From: Antedon mediterranea
Taxonomy: Eukaryota; Echinodermata; Crinoidea; Comatulida; Antedonidae
Length of the DNA stretch: 64,000 nt
Direction: 5' to 3'
NCBI RefSeq assembly: GCF_964355755.1
Contig: NC_092678.1
Location: 19,440,922-19,504,921 of the forward strand
Part shown: positions 12,045-25,603 of the stretch, piece by piece
How the letters are laid out: each line of letters starts with the position of its first letter
How positions within the stretch are numbered: the stretch's first letter is position 1
Made by a program: the position numbers and the translations under genes
Notes under the pieces: model-generated
Database searches by the model: none
What the model was told of the DNA's origin: nothing
The model's input: only the letters and a program-made list of their open reading frames with translations

Positions 12045-12300
12045 CCTGTAAGGGCGTGTGGTGCAGTGTGTTGGATGTTCGACTACTGATTGTGAGATTG
12101 AGGTCGGAATCCAACTCTCGCTGCATTGCTTGTATCCTTAGACAAGATACTTTACTTGCGTTTGACTCTCTCCACCCAGGTGTATAAATGGGAACCTGGT
12201 TAGATCAAGACACAACTTTGCGCTGATTACTAGCTGCATCATGGGAGTATGTTTCCGTATGTGTTTGATCAGGAAATATAATAATAAATATAAATCCAGG
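12045..12300 (+). mobile_element. tRNA-derived SINE
   Basis: GTGGTGCAGTGTGTTGGA resembles a degenerate polymerase III A box, and GAGGTCGGAATCC a B box about 50 bp later. These are followed by a conserved SINE body (AGACAAGATACTTTACTTGC, CAGGTGTATAAATGGGAACC) and an AATAATAAATA tail. Confidence 0.6.
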
Positions 12301-13950
12301 ATATTATTATATTATTATTAAACGTTCCTTTACTAGTGTTTATTTGCAAACGTGTAAACAATATAACATTTTAATTACAAATATAACTTTTATTTTAGTG
12401 GACACATAATTTTTTTTTTATATAAAGACACAGTAACTGTAGTGTATTCTGATTGTCTTCAGAGTTTAAAAAGTTGGCAAATTTATATATAAAGGATTTT
12501 CTGCATAATTTGTTGACCCGTGTGGAAACAGGGTTTAATAGACGTGTGGTGTAGCAAAAATCTTAGATTAATATTTCAACCAAAGATTCAAATATCTTTT
12601 TGCTTTTAACATGTTTCAATGCAACTTGTAAGTTAGAAAAATTGCTATAACCCACACATACCTTACCTATAATTTTCCTTATCATAGTGTACAATACAAT
12701 ACACAATAATATGATTACTTTCATTGGTAAATTAATTAAATATATTTGTTGGAAATGTAAATAATATTGAAAATTAACAAATACAATAACAGTGTATATA
12801 ATATTAAACAATATTTGTATAATAAACAAAAAAATAAAATATAATATGAAATCATAGAGATATTATTAAATCCATCCACAAAGCTATTGTATTTAATGTT
12901 GGTGGTGTATCCTCAATATTAAAGAAAAATTCGCACGAATAAATTTGCCATGTGGAAAACAGGCATTTATGAAATTAAAGTTAAATTAAATGCAATATAC
13001 ATTGACATATGTAAAGTGATGATGAAAGTTTAAAAAGCGATATTTTTTTTGTATAAAGAAAAATTTGAATAAATGAATAAATGAAAATATGAACGTTATT
13101 GATATTGATATCAATGTCTACTAAAGCTATTTAATAAACCATGGAGTATACGCCATGCATAAACAGGAGTTACTCAATATACATATTAGTATACAATATA
13201 GTTACTGCAGTAACTGTGCAGTAGAATAGTTTGGATAGGGTTCCCATTATACCTCCTTTTCTATTGGATTTTCTACATTGGCTGCACTATTAAAAACTCG
13301 ATTGTCGTCAAGTTGTAACGAAAGTAAATTCATTGTGTTGATTGGTCATTGGTACCGGCTGTTGTCATAGGTTTCTATATGTTTTATTAAAGAAAAGATG
13401 TTGTTTTGTTTACAAAAAAGTAAATTAATAAATTGAAATTAGACAAAAAATAAGAACCACATTTAATTAGTATCTTCTATGAGTTTTTATTTAAGCAAGA
13501 TTGTTTTTTTTTTTTACAAAAAAGTAAATTAATGAATGAACATTATGCAATGCAAATAGGAACCTAAATCTACCTGGAATTCACATCCGGGTTCGATGTA
13601 AGTATTCCTAATTTTTATAATACAGTAGGCCTACTTGACAAAATAATTTATATACGATTGATTAAGCAAGGGAAGGGATTAACCGATTCAGTGTTTATTT
13701 TGACAATTGTTCACCATGGTAACACAAAGCATTGAATTGGAACTACAGTACACTATGAGGTCTGCCTAGATCTGTTCGATTATTTTTTTAAATAAGAAAA
13801 ATGTTTTAACATTTAAGAAACGATTAGAAAGTATTGATTTTTTTTCCCAACAATTTGTCTACCGTATTTTCTCAATAATAAAAACAATAGGGCGTTTTGA
13901 AAGTACAAAGCTTTGAGCTGTTCGAGGTTAATTCTTTGTGGTTCCAGATT
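12300..13950. other. Intergenic, AT-rich; no gene seen
   Basis: Very AT-rich sequence between ACY1 and the first caveolin. It contains short open frames and homopolymer runs only. A CCATGGTAAC word at 13713-13722 resembles an RFX half-site but has no partner gene. Confidence 0.6.
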
Positions 13951-13952
13951 AA

Positions 13953-13970
13953 TGGAATATTCCATCGATT
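13953..13970 (+). promoter_or_regulatory. Conserved palindrome upstream of caveolin copy 1
   Basis: TGGAATATTCCATCGATT, 152 bp before the ATG of copy 1. Copies 2 and 3 carry the block as TGGAATGTTCCATCGATT at similar spacing. GGAATG is a TEAD core, and GAANNTTC is a minimal heat-shock-type dyad. Confidence 0.6.
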
Positions 13971-14121
13971 CTTTCATCGCAAACGTAGTTACAAAGAAAC
14001 ACATTTTTGTTTATGGCACAACTATATCAACGCTGAACATTGATACATCAACAAATCCCCCACAAACGAAGAGTGTTTACTTTAAGTTTTAATTTTTGTA
14101 ACGTGAAAAGAAAGTAACAAA

Positions 14122-15004
14122 ATGGATCCAGGTGAAATTGATATGGTCAACAGAGACCCGAGCAGTATCAACGCTCATGTCCAGGTAAGTTATATACAAT
14201 TCAGTTTACCGTTGCTATGGTAAACTATAAAATAAAATCTGCTTGGTAACCACCACCTGCCTTGTCATTTTTGCTTTTCAGCAATACGTTGTAGTTTAAT
14301 GTTTGGTTGCTATTTCTTCTGTTAATAATAATACTTATATATTAATTATAAACTATCTATGTAATTAGGCCTACATGTAATATACAGTGACATTTTATGT
14401 GAATGGCCAGAAAGGTTCCATCGAGAATTAAATTGTACCGCTATCTAAATTCATTACCAATACTGTTTCAGCAAGATTTAATAATGATTTTAAATTGGAA
14501 AAATGAAATATGAAAATGTTATGTAGTAACTGCCTTTAATGTCCGAGAACCCGAAAACGTGCATGATGCATATGGCTAACTGTTATTCTGACTAGTATAC
14601 AACGATGTATCTTGTAAACATAATTACCAATATCTTCAGTACTCAATTATTCTATAATTTGTTTTTATTAGGTTGGATTTGAAGACGTAATTGCTGAACC
14701 CGATGGTGTCCACAGTCCGCAGTGTGTATGGAAGCTAGCTAATAAGTGCTTTACATGCTCAAGAGACATCGCCTACACCTTATTGGCACTTTGTTACGGA
14801 GTTCCTTATGCCTTCTTCTGGGGATGTGAGTTTGCCTACCTCTCGTTTCTTCACATCTGGGTCATCACTCCGTGCATTAGTATGTATATGATCTGGTTGA
14901 AGTCTATCAAGATCATCTATGGAGCTTGTGTGAGGACATGTTGCGATCCGTGCTTCGAGGCGTGTGGGAGATGTTTCAGCGACATACGGGTCACGAACGC
15001 ATGA
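14122..15004 (+). CDS. Caveolin, cluster copy 1
   Basis: Two exons, 14122-14184 and 14672-15004 (GT-AG, phase 0), give 131 residues. Residues 24-31 read FEDVIAEP, the exact caveolin signature. Next come a degenerate scaffolding segment (DGVHSPQCVWKLANKCFTC), the hydrophobic membrane hairpin (LLALCYGVPYAFFWGCEF, AYLSFLHIWVITPCISMYMI) and the C-terminal module IYGACVRTCCDPCFEACG, which aligns with IYSLCIRTFCNPLFAALG of vertebrate CAV3. The product should insert into the inner leaflet and oligomerise as a caveolae-type scaffold. It is shorter than vertebrate caveolins (151-178 residues) because the N terminus is only about 20 residues. The start is fixed by agreement with the other three copies. 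It is unusually cysteine-rich, with five Cys in one 12-residue C-terminal stretch. Confidence 0.95.
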
Positions 15005-16839
15005 TGACAGTTTACCAGACATAACTGATTCAATATTCTCCGTTCCTACTGTAGCTAAGCCAACACTTGCCCGGTAATTCTCCAAACTCTAGCGCAAACC
15101 GTGGTTGTCTGTCGACCTTCCATCTGCAGAAAATGTTTCCGAAAAACAATGGATTGAACTACACTTAAGCTTAATGGCCTACATCGATACTGTAGTTAAG
15201 TTTATGTTTTTAAGTGACATTTCAGTGGATAAAAATCATGCAACATTACCAAGTAATTCATCTAGCTCGCTTATATGTCCATTAAAGTAAAGTGATTACG
15301 TAGATAACCTTTTGTTGAAAAATGAAAAAAATCATTAATTTTTTAATCACTATATGACACAAAATGTTATCTTCCGGTAATAAATCATAGCCATGCTTGC
15401 CAAACAATTTTCCAATACATATCTTCATTGCTAGTCTACTACCTCGAATCTCCACAGAGTTCAAATTTATGAATGTTATTCAAGTGAGAGATGTATTCTC
15501 TCCTATGCCTTCCTGATTCGATCTTTTCGATTAGCTTATACTATTTTACTGATGCGACCATTCGTTAAATGTCCAACCAGTGAATAGTTAAATTGATGAT
15601 TTTACTATTCACTGGTCAAACTATTATTTACACATTCTGTATGTAATGCTTTATTTTAGTTTTAATTTTATACCCGATTCACACGTACGCGCCATGTAAG
15701 CATTTCTTATATTTCATATGGTACATTTGCAAGATTTGTGGCACGTGTGAACACATGTTTATTAGAAGAGGAAAACAAATTAGTTTATATAATTTTCGAA
15801 TATTGATGCGGGTTTAATATAATTATTTTGTTTTGTAATGTTTAAACTTGATAAATAACTACCACGTTACTCATTGAAATATCGTGTTTTTTTACTTCTC
15901 ATTGCCAATATCGTTGTCTCCTTTAGTTGCCATAGTTACTGTACGATATTGAAAGTACATTGTTCTCATATTTATTTAAATGATTAAATTTATGTTCTAG
16001 AAACTCGTATTAAGTTATGTATTTTATAGGCATTATGTTTGTATATTTTCCTTAGCATAATATATTTCTTAACCTAATAGACATTTGATATTTTTGTTTT
16101 ATAGAATTGATATTAAAAAATAAATAAATAATTAATACATTAAATGTAAACAAGATGCATATGGTGTTTGTGTTTTGTGTTCTGTCTCTTGTGTATGTAT
16201 GCCTTGGCGAATTTATATTATATATACATTATCTACTACATATCTACCACATATCTACCACATATCTAAAATCATCAAGACTTTATGTGGACTCAAACGG
16301 AAAACAATAATTCGATGTCAATGAATTCTTCGATGTTAATCGAGTATATCGTTCAATTCTCTATAATGATTTTTAATTATTTAACATACGACGCCGTCTT
16401 CCATTACGTGAAACAGAAAGAGTGTAAAAGGTAGCTTTAATCGCCGAATTTCTGTTTCTGCGATTATCTGTAACTATAAAAAAAATCCATGTAAATGCGC
16501 TAATTTAATAATGGCTAATTTCAAGCAGCCCAATCGAATAAAAAGAAGGAGAAAAAAATCAACTGTGTTGAATATTCACTTATTGTTTTACCAAGTAAAT
16601 TAAAACTGCAGGCCTACTCTTTATATTTTGTTAAAGGTAAAGTTGATAATAATAACTAAACGACATTTTAAATGAAAATACTCGTTATCGTGTGTTAAGC
16701 CTAAATATTAAAGGCATATGCATGTCTACGCTCCTTAATTATGTCTTAATAAAGTCGTTCATTGAATTAATTGACTTATGTTTAACATTACACATTCGAT
16801 CAATATTATTATTTAAAAAGTTCACAGCATTTCTGGCAA

Positions 16840-17910
16840 GGTCAAGTGTTTTCAACACGTCGCAGCCTTTCACAATAATGTTTATGATTTTACACTTTCT
16901 TCACTGTGGTAACCCTCAAACACTATTATTGCGTTTTACACAGAATCACATAACGCGTTTTTAATAATTAAAACGCCTAGATGCGTTACAACTACTTTTT
17001 GTATTTTTAACACGTCATAGCCTTTCACAATGTTTCTCACTATGGTAATGGTAACCTTCAAACACTATTATTGCGTTTTCCACAGAATTGCATTACCCGT
17101 TTTTAATAAATAAAACGCCTAGTTGCGTTACAACTAGGCCTACTTTTTGTATTTTTAGCACGTCGCAGCCTTTCACAATAATGTTTACGATTTACAGTTT
17201 TCTCACTATGGTAACCATCAAACACTATTATTGCGTTTTACACAGAATTGCATAATGCGTTTTTAATAATTAAAACGCCTAGATGCGTTACAACTACTTT
17301 TTGTATTTTTAGCACGTCGCAGCCTTTCACAATAATGTTTACGATTTACAGTTTTCTCACTATGGTAACCCTCAAACACTATTATTGCGTTTTACACAGA
17401 ATTGCATAACGCGTTTTTAATAATTAAAACGCCTAGATGCGTTACAACTACTTTTTGTATTTTTAGCACGTCATAGCCTTTCACAATAATGTTTCTCACT
17501 ATGGTAATGGTAACCTTCAAATACTATTATTGCGTTTTCCACAGAATTGCATTACCCGTTTTTAATAAATAAAACGCCTAGTTGCGTTACAACTACTTTT
17601 TGTATTTTTAGCACGTCGCAGCCTTTCACAATAATGTTTACGATTTTACACTTTTCTCACTATGGTAACCCTCAAACACTATTATTGCGTTTTCCACAGA
17701 ATTATATAACCCGTTTTTAATAAGTAAAACGCCTATTTGCGTTACAACTGCTTATTGTATTTTCAGCACGTCGCAGCCTTTCACAATAATGTTTACGATT
17801 TACACTTTTCTCACTATGGTAACCCTCAAACACTATTATTGCGTTTTACACAGAATTGCATAACGCGTTTTTAATAAGTAAAACGCCTAGTTGCGTTACA
17901 ACTACTTTTT
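16840..17910. repeat. 150-bp satellite, seven tandem units, between caveolins 1 and 2
   Basis: Units start at CACGTCGCAGCC/CACGTCATAGCC: 16856, 17011, 17159, 17313, 17467, 17612 and 17767. Spacings are 145-155 bp. Each has CACTATGGTAACC, ACTATTATTGCGTTTT and the partial palindrome AACGCGTTTTTAATAATTAA followed by AACGCCTAGATGCGTT. Alternating 145/155-bp variants suggest a two-unit higher-order period in part of the array. Confidence 0.92.
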
Positions 17911-18339
17911 ATCTCACCTTACCCATTGTGATACTCGGAAATGGTCACAATAGAATGTTAAGACTGAATGGGCATATTATTGGCTACAGTGATAATAAGA
18001 TTTGCGTACTATAATATCGATTGAAAGTGGTAGTCGTGGAAACTGAATATCAACAAATGATTTTTTTCTACGTACAGATAGTAAGTATGTGTCCAAGTGT
18101 CTCAAAACATAAAGCGAAGCAGTATTAGCATAACTTGTAAGAATCGAAAAACCTTGACAAAATTCTCGGGTTCATCAAACACATAACATTTGATTACCGG
18201 TACATAATCAAATCATAGTTTACTATTAATACTAAAATGATTAATATTATTCGCCTCCACCCCCTCCTCCCATTTTGTTTTCTATTAGGATTATCTTTTT
18301 ATTTATTATTTTATAATGAAATCAAATAATATAGCTGAT

Positions 18340-18410
18340 GCTTTTTGCTTATTTTATTTTGTATCTCTATTGAGATCCAGCCACATCATTGTCATCTTTT
18401 CAGCTTAAAT
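18340..18410 (-). repeat. Dispersed repeat fragment (inverted copy of 49230-49310)
   Basis: TTTGTATCTCTATTGAGATC and CCAGCCACATCATTGTCATC match the reverse complement of the element starting near 49230. Confidence 0.55.
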
Positions 18411-18679
18411 TTACTTATTATAAATACATTATATTATTTTAATGTGTATTTTAATATCATTTAAGAGGGTCCTGAATATCAACATTTCTTCCATTGCTGT
18501 TGGGATGTTATTCTCTGTACATTTTTTTATTATCATGAGCGCGCGTGGTTACATTTATTTGAGATTGTTTTCCATCTACATTGCATCAAGACTTTAGCAA
18601 AACTTATTAATTCATTTAAATAAATATTTCTGTTATACATTACGCGATTAATTTGGATTTTTCATATTTATTTTCTTGT

Positions 18680-18900
18680 CTATTAAAGGGACACCCATAT
18701 TAAAGGGACACTTCTATTAAGGGACACTTCTAAAGGAAAGGAACATTCTTATTGAATGGAAACTTTTATTAAAGGGACACTCCTATTAAAGGGATACTCT
18801 GTTTAAAGGGACACTCCTATTAAATGGACACTCATATTAAAAGGACACTCTTATTAAAGGGACACTTCTATTTAATAAACACTTTCCATTAAGGGACCGA
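18680..18900. repeat. 18-bp tandem repeat, ATTAAAGGGACACTCCT
   Basis: About eleven degenerate units of ATTAAAGGGACACTCCT between caveolins 1 and 2. The unit word also appears dispersed elsewhere in the window. Confidence 0.85.
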
Positions 18901-19480
18901 AGGGAGATTTATACGGCGAGCCCCAACGGTGTCCACGTAATGGGGTTATTACCACACTGTGTTTTTAAACGTTCAAGTTTTTTGGCTGTTCTTTTCCTGT
19001 AGGTTAATAAAATTATCCTTTAATATATTTGTTTCATTCAATATTTTTTTGATTGAAAAAAAAAGTAACTAGGCCTATACATTGGTTCGTTATAATTGTT
19101 AGTTTGAATCAACATATTTTTTCTGTCTTTTTTTAACAACTTTATTGCGGTTATGCATTTACCATTGTCAGTAATTGCACACAGTGTACAAATGATATGA
19201 TAAGTTTCCACTGATTGAATACAATAAGTGGCCGGTAATTTGTAAGCATAATGGGTAACCATAACAACGTACAGTATTGTATCGCATCTAACGTGTTAAT
19301 CTAGTCTGTTCGATTAATTGTTTTTCAACATTGTTTCAAAGAAACGTTTAAAATAATAATTTTTCGTCGTTTTTTGGCTAGAATTTTAAAGACATTAACT
19401 CATATCAATGAAACATGTTTATCGTATTTAATTGTATGTACTACAAGAATAAGCTTCCACAGTTTTTAATTTTCAATTAA

Positions 19481-19498
19481 TGGAATGTTCCATCGATT
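19481..19498 (+). promoter_or_regulatory. Conserved palindrome upstream of caveolin copy 2
   Basis: TGGAATGTTCCATCGATT ends 141 bp before the ATG. It is followed by TCACCGCGAGCATAGTTACG, a second block partly shared with copies 1 and 3. Confidence 0.65.
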
Positions 19499-19638
19499 TG
19501 TCACCGCGAGCATAGTTACGACGCTGGTTGATTTAAGAACACACGCAAGACGATTTTGCAACCTCAACATCAGAATCGGCATAGCTCCCCGAACAATTAG
19601 ATAATTATATTTCACGTAGAAGTAGATATACCTTCAAA

Positions 19639-20778
19639 ATGGAACCAGGAGAGATTGACATGGTCAACAGAGACCCAAGCAGCATTAACTCTCATGTCCA
19701 GGTAAGTTCTAGATAATTTATCTTTATTATTTTAATGATGATAATTGTTTCCCCTTTGAAAACGTTGAAAATAGTTGAATCTATAAGGGCAACCTTTCTA
19801 AACTTAATACTGTATAAATAGATTGTGTTTTCTCTCAAATATATAATTCTCGTTTATAAACATAACAATAAATAAATAATAATCTTCAATTTTTTTTATT
19901 TGGTTTTTGTTAAAAACATTAAATCATCAGGAATATCATTCCACAACTTTTCAACAGAAAATCTTCCTTAAATTGTTTAAATGATTAACTTAGCAACATA
20001 TATATTTTCTTGCCTCTCTCGTGATGTCTATGCGTATTGTGATGACTTTCTTTTTTATTTCTGTTTTATAAGATTCACTCTCTTACATTAGGCTTATCTA
20101 TCATTGTTTTCACATCATTTCAATAATAACCTTACTTTGCAACCGGAATTGCTGTTTTTACTCTGTAAAAATATAAATTATTAAGTATTCCATTTATTCA
20201 AAAGATTTGATCATTATACAATTGTAAGAGATCAATCAATAAAATACCTATGCACATTGTAACGTTTAAATTAATTTAGAGAATAAATTCTTTGTACATC
20301 AGCAAAAATCTAAATTTTTATGACAACCAGTAGTTGAATGAAATTAAAAACATATTTTCTTTACATTTTGCATTTATACCAATGTTCTATTTTAAATATA
20401 AATCTGTTTTAAATTGAACCACCGATATTATCCTTTTTTCACTAGGTTGGATTTGAAGACGTAATTGCTGAACCCGATGGTGTCCACAGTCCGCAGTGTG
20501 TATGGAAGCTAGCTCACAAATGCTTTACCTGCTCAAGAGACATCGCCTACACCTTATTGGCACTTTGTTACGGCGTTCCTTATGCCTTCTTCTGGGGATG
20601 TGAGTTTGCCTACCTCTCGTTTCTTCACATCTGGGTCATCACTCCTTGCATCAGTATGTACATGGTCTGGTTGAAGTCTATCAAGATCATCTATGGAGCT
20701 TGTGTGAGGACATGTTGTGATCCGTGCTTCGAGGCATGTGGAAGATGTTTCAGTGATATACGTGTTACGAACGCTTGA
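19639..20778 (+). CDS. Caveolin, cluster copy 2
   Basis: Exons 19639-19701 and 20446-20778 encode 131 residues with the same exon lengths (63 and 333 nt) and phase as copy 1. The protein begins MEPGEIDMVNRDPSSINSHV and carries FEDVIAEP, the hydrophobic hairpin and the Cys-rich C terminus. Exon 2 differs from copy 1 by only a handful of mostly silent changes, while the 744-bp intron is unrelated in length and sequence to that of copy 1. Function is as for copy 1. Confidence 0.95.
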
Positions 20779-21426
20779 TAACGGCTCTATTATGCCTATC
20801 ATGGTGGAATGGGTCTATCTTGTTCAGTATTCCAGTTCCGGTTATCTCTCATAGTAAACACTAAAACATGCCCGCGAAAGTTTTTCAGTAGACAATGCAC
20901 ACATAAGGACTTGTATTAAAAGTTGAAAAACTGGTTAAACTTAACTTAAATAAATGCAACGAAATAACAACTGGTATAGAATGTTCAACTGGTACTTCCA
21001 TCACACCGTGATTTCTATGCAAATGCGCGATAACAATGCGTCGTGATTACTTATGCTTAATTAAAGTATAGTGTTATGATTTCTAATCAAAAAATATTAT
21101 GTTTTGTCATTACTTTTCTATTTTCTATAATTATTAAAAACAATATTTGATTAATTGAAAATCAAAGTATTCATTTTTATTTAAAACTTACCTCGCAAAT
21201 GTACTGTTATTGAAATTAATTAATAATTAGTTTGAACCACAATAATAGTAGTTTCAGGCAGTAGCTTTAAAAAATAAGATTCAGAAAAGTATATTTTTGT
21301 AGCTTACCGGTAATAGGTATTTTAGAATCAAAATGTAAACTTTGGTCCAACCAAGACATTCCATCAAGTTTGCCTTCTAATTGGCATTGTGTAATATTAT
21401 CTATAATATTTATAATTTAATCGACT

Positions 21427-21567
21427 AAAGCTCTGTCTACACTATCAAACTATTTGACAACAAAGTTGGATATGGTAGCGATATATGACCAGTTAAGGTA
21501 GTGATATACATCATCATGTCCATACATTTTTGTTGTCACATAAAGTTTGATATTGTAGACAGATATT
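21427..21567. mobile_element. MITE, CTCTGTCTACACTAT family, copy 3
   Basis: The left end AAAGCTCTGTCTACACTATC is intact. The right end (GATATTGTAGACAGATA) has decayed. Confidence 0.85.
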
Positions 21568-21569
21568 TC

Positions 21570-23435
21570 TTTTTACAAACGATGAATGTCTTCACAGAGT
21601 CATAAGTTTTGTATAATTATACACTTGTATCATTATTAAGCCCATGGGGTTGTTAGCAGAACTTGTATTTTGCAATATTGAAATAAATAAACATATGAAT
21701 TATTGCATTTATTTGAATACCAGTCGTGTATTATTTTCTGAGTGATTATTAATATCATCATCATGATCATCAATCCCCTTTTACTGTGCAACAATAGCGA
21801 AAGAAAAGGGAAAATACAATAATTAAAATACTTACTGGTTGTCAGCTGTTATATTTAAGCCTAAATAATAATATAAATGACAAAAACAAATTCAAGAAAA
21901 GTATTTATAAAGTTATAAAATACAGTTATAAAGGTTTTTTAATATATTATTTTTCTTCTTTCACATGACCGCAGTCCAGTGAGTTTACTTATCTATTATT
22001 AATTCTTTATTTTGAAAATAATTATTCTTGATTTAATAAGAAAATAATGTTATAATTGTTACAAATTCACTCTCTTTTCTATTTTTTCTCTTATGTCCGA
22101 AAGTTGATCACAAAATGGTTCTTAAAAAACATAGTTATTTGGAATCGATCTGTCTTTTGGCGTCGTAGAGTTCATGAAACCTTTTCTACGTCAGGATCAT
22201 CGTGTTAAGTGTAGTTTTCACCTGTTATTGTACAGCTTCATTCATCCATAATTGTTACTATTTCTGTGGTCGATTTCTTTTACTTTAGCAACGTATTCAC
22301 ACTGTTGATCGTATCTCTAGGAAAACAAAGGACTATATAGCAACGGTGTTGTAGCAACGGAACTGTTACAACTCGATTATGACAATAGGCTTAAGAAATG
22401 AATTGTCTCCCCTGTGTTCCTTTTCACAAAGCTAGCTTGCCAGGGTTCTCCCAATCAATTAACTGAAACAAATTGAGTAGTTGCCTCGACTACAATACAA
22501 TACAATACGACCTCCAAGTAGGGTGTAACGTAGGTTTGCTAGGCCTACTATATTTTTTGGCGGGGTTATTTGCTCTGATATTGCTATAAGGCAAAACTAA
22601 AAATTGGCATAATGGTGTTTGTATTATCTGTTAGACAAGTCATCTGTTTAAATTTTAATTTTTTTGTCGCGCACCTTGATCTTGAGGCATTTTAGGCTGC
22701 GCGCGCATGCGTGTCACTCGATTAGTAAACTATTATTAATGAATCGGAGAATACTTCATTTGGTGGTCAGTCCAGTTATTCAATCAACATATTCAATCAA
22801 CATGGGCCTATTACATTTTTTTCACAGAGTATACGAATTTCAGAATATTAGTAGGATTCAAAATAATAATGAAAACATCGTAGGCCTATCATCCATTTGT
22901 TTTACCCTATTTTTATGGAACATTTCGAAAAGCAAATTTCAATAATTTATATGAACTTGTTTCAAAATTAGGCCAGTATAACTTTAGCAATTCCGATATT
23001 TAGTTTTTTTTGAAGAAAAACAAATTATTAATATAGATTTTCTGTTTTGAAAACACTTTCTCAGCTTCCGGCAACGTGGAAGTGGATTCAGTATACCATT
23101 TTCGTCAAGAAAGTTTACCACACATTTTGGTAACACCAACAGAAATGATTCGATTTGTTGTTTATCCAGCCGTTCTGTCATTTGCATGCTGTGGTTCAAT
23201 TTAAAACTATACAGAGGACTAATTATCGCATTGTGTAGGCCTATATAGAATACATTCTCACATTCACGGCTTCTTTTTAGTGTTACACACACGAGAAAAA
23301 TAGAAAAATAAAACATAATTAGAACAGAATAATTTATTTTATACAAACATAACCCATAGAAATGAAGACAAATTATAATGCTAATACGTGCAACATAGAC
23401 ATATTATACTTTTTAAAAGAAAATAATGTAATAAT
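21570..23435. other. Intergenic between caveolins 2 and 3; no gene seen
   Basis: AT-rich, low-complexity sequence. The longest open frames (at 22664-22945 plus and 22984-23346 minus) show no family motif, no conserved neighbours and skewed composition, and are treated as chance. Confidence 0.5.
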
Positions 23436-23439
23436 GTAA

Positions 23440-23735
23440 AGTGAGTGAGTTAGTGGCCGAGCGGTTAAGACAGTGGAACCGTAATTACCTAGCCATAACA
23501 TCGGCAGGGGTTCGAGGCTCACTCACTTCATGGTTCTGGTGGTAAGGACGAGTCTTCTCGGATAAGGACTATAAACCGTAGGTCCACTGTACACATCTAG
23601 CTCGTGTGCACTTTAAAAGAACCTAGTACATCTTTCGAGACAAGTAGGGGGTTACCCTGGTGTATTAGTACATCACAGCCACTGATCACCAAGAGGTTAC
23701 CCAGTATAAATATATATTTCAATTCAATTCAATAA
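23440..23735 (+). mobile_element. tRNA-derived SINE (plus copy)
   Basis: The tRNA-like head has an A box in TAGTGGCCGAGCGGTTAAGA, as in class II tRNA-Leu/Ser, and a B box in GGGGTTCGAGGC. Then come a unique body (GGTCCACTGTACACATCTAG) and an AATTCAATTCAAT tail. A second copy lies inverted at 58975-59225. Confidence 0.85.
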
Positions 23736-24473
23736 TTGTTCGAAATACACAATTGATTTCTGGATATAGAGAAGTTTGCAATAAAAAACCAAAGCAGATA
23801 TAAAAAAAAAAAAAAAGTTAAGCTACTATATTACAAGCACATTTGCATTTTATTAACTTAACAAAACACTAAGTTTCTATTTTGGAGGTAGTTAATACTA
23901 GGAAATGCTTTAGAAATGAGACGCTGTCAGAAATGGAATACAATATATAGGCTAATGGTGTACTAATCGTCTGTTAGCTAATTTATTTGTAGGCCTATTC
24001 ACAACGCAATTTTATACAAGGATTTTCTTTTTCGTTTAGGCTGCTATTGAATATTGCCCATATCACATCAGCTTAATGAAGATTTGAAATCATGGTGCAG
24101 TGAATAGTAAGTTTACTTTATTTTATAATTAATTATTTTAAAAATATTGTTTATTTTTTACCTTTACAATGATTTATTTAGCAAGCTGTTTTGAGTAATT
24201 ATACATATTGTTTATTATATTGACTTATAATCATCAAACTCAAATAATACATTATTGTTGTAAAAAGGGCACTGCAGTAACTGCAGTAAAATAATTTTGA
24301 CATGGTCCATTGTATAATACGTTCTAGTTTATCAAAACAAGTTCATTTGTCTAAATATGTGTGTATAATTGTCTATTGGAAAACTTGACTGGGCAGGCAA
24401 GTATACAGCTTCGAATAATGTACAGAGAAATCTGGAAACGGTGAAAGACTGGGTGGAAGCGTATTTAGCGCTA

Positions 24474-25446
24474 TCAAGCTTTCGTAACCCGTATATCGCT
24501 GAAACATCTCCCGCACGCCTCGAAGCACGGATCGCAACATGTCCTCACACAAGCTCCATAGATGATCTTGATAGACTTCAACCAGACCATGTACATACTA
24601 ATGCATGGAGTGATGACCCAGATGTGAAGAAATGAGAGGTAGGCAAACTCACATCCCCAGAAGAAGGCATAAGGAACTCCGTAACAAAGTGCCAATAAGG
24701 TGTAGGAGATGTCTCTTGCGCATGTAAAACATGTGTGAGCTAACTTCCATACACACTGCGGACTATGGACACCATCGGGTTCAGCAATTACGTCTTCAAA
24801 TCCAACCTAGTAAGAAATAGATAATAGAATAACTGATACTGAAGAAGCTAATAATAACATAGCCATTTGTTTTTATTTACGAAAATCTCAATACCGTAAA
24901 TAATTACATTATTATCGAATATGATTAATTCAGTTGACATGATCAAATTCATATTAATGTTAAGGTAATTTGCCGACCACACACAGAATTGACCTAAATT
25001 ACGCCCTAAAATATATAAGCGTTGACTATAACATAACAACCTCTGTTAAGCCAGTTTTAATCTGTGCGTACATTCGCAATTGATATAAGCTTCAATACGT
25101 TTCATTACGTAATATTAATTTTTTTTCCGATAAATATTCATGACTTTATTTTCACTTTTTCTAACTAAAGTATTTTTGCACGAACACTGTCACTATACGA
25201 AACAGATTATTAACGAGGCAATAATATTCATTAAAACATAGCATCTATATAAACAATACAAAAGTACTGACAGTCAAAGACAACTTGTTGCTAGGCAGTT
25301 TTATGTTTATCTTATTTTTTAGACTAAATGCAACACCATAGCAACAAAAACTTTGTAATAAAACTACTAAAACTACAACTTACCTGGACATGAGCGTTTA
25401 TACTGCTTGGGTCTCTGTTTTGCATGTCAATCTCTCCTGGATCCAT
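24474..25446 (-). CDS. Caveolin, cluster copy 3 (inverted)
   Basis: Minus-strand exons 25446-25384 and 24806-24474 encode 131 residues with the same structure as its neighbours. The N terminus reads MDPGEIDMQNRDPSSINAHV, and exon 2 has FEDVIAEP, KLAHTCFTCARDISYT and a C terminus ending SDIRVTKA. The intron is 577 bp. The inversion shows the cluster did not arise by simple head-to-tail duplication alone. The antisense open frame at 24369-24635 is a shadow of this exon. Confidence 0.95.
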
Positions 25447-25603
25447 TGCGAATGTTTTATTTTATGTTATAAGATAAAATTAATTAAATAATTCGTCGGA
25501 GCTAAGTTGATTCTGCTTTCGATGTTACAATGTTCAGTGTCGCATGTGTTTCTATAATCACCTGGCGTCCCTCGTAACTAGACTACGTTGGCGGTGAAAT
25601 AAA

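Noticed and set aside
14780-15085. Long open frame antisense to caveolin exon 2 (also at 20554-20802 and 24369-24635)
   Set aside because: It recurs in three caveolin copies only because the sense exon is conserved. The peptide matches no family, and the sense strand explains the sequence.
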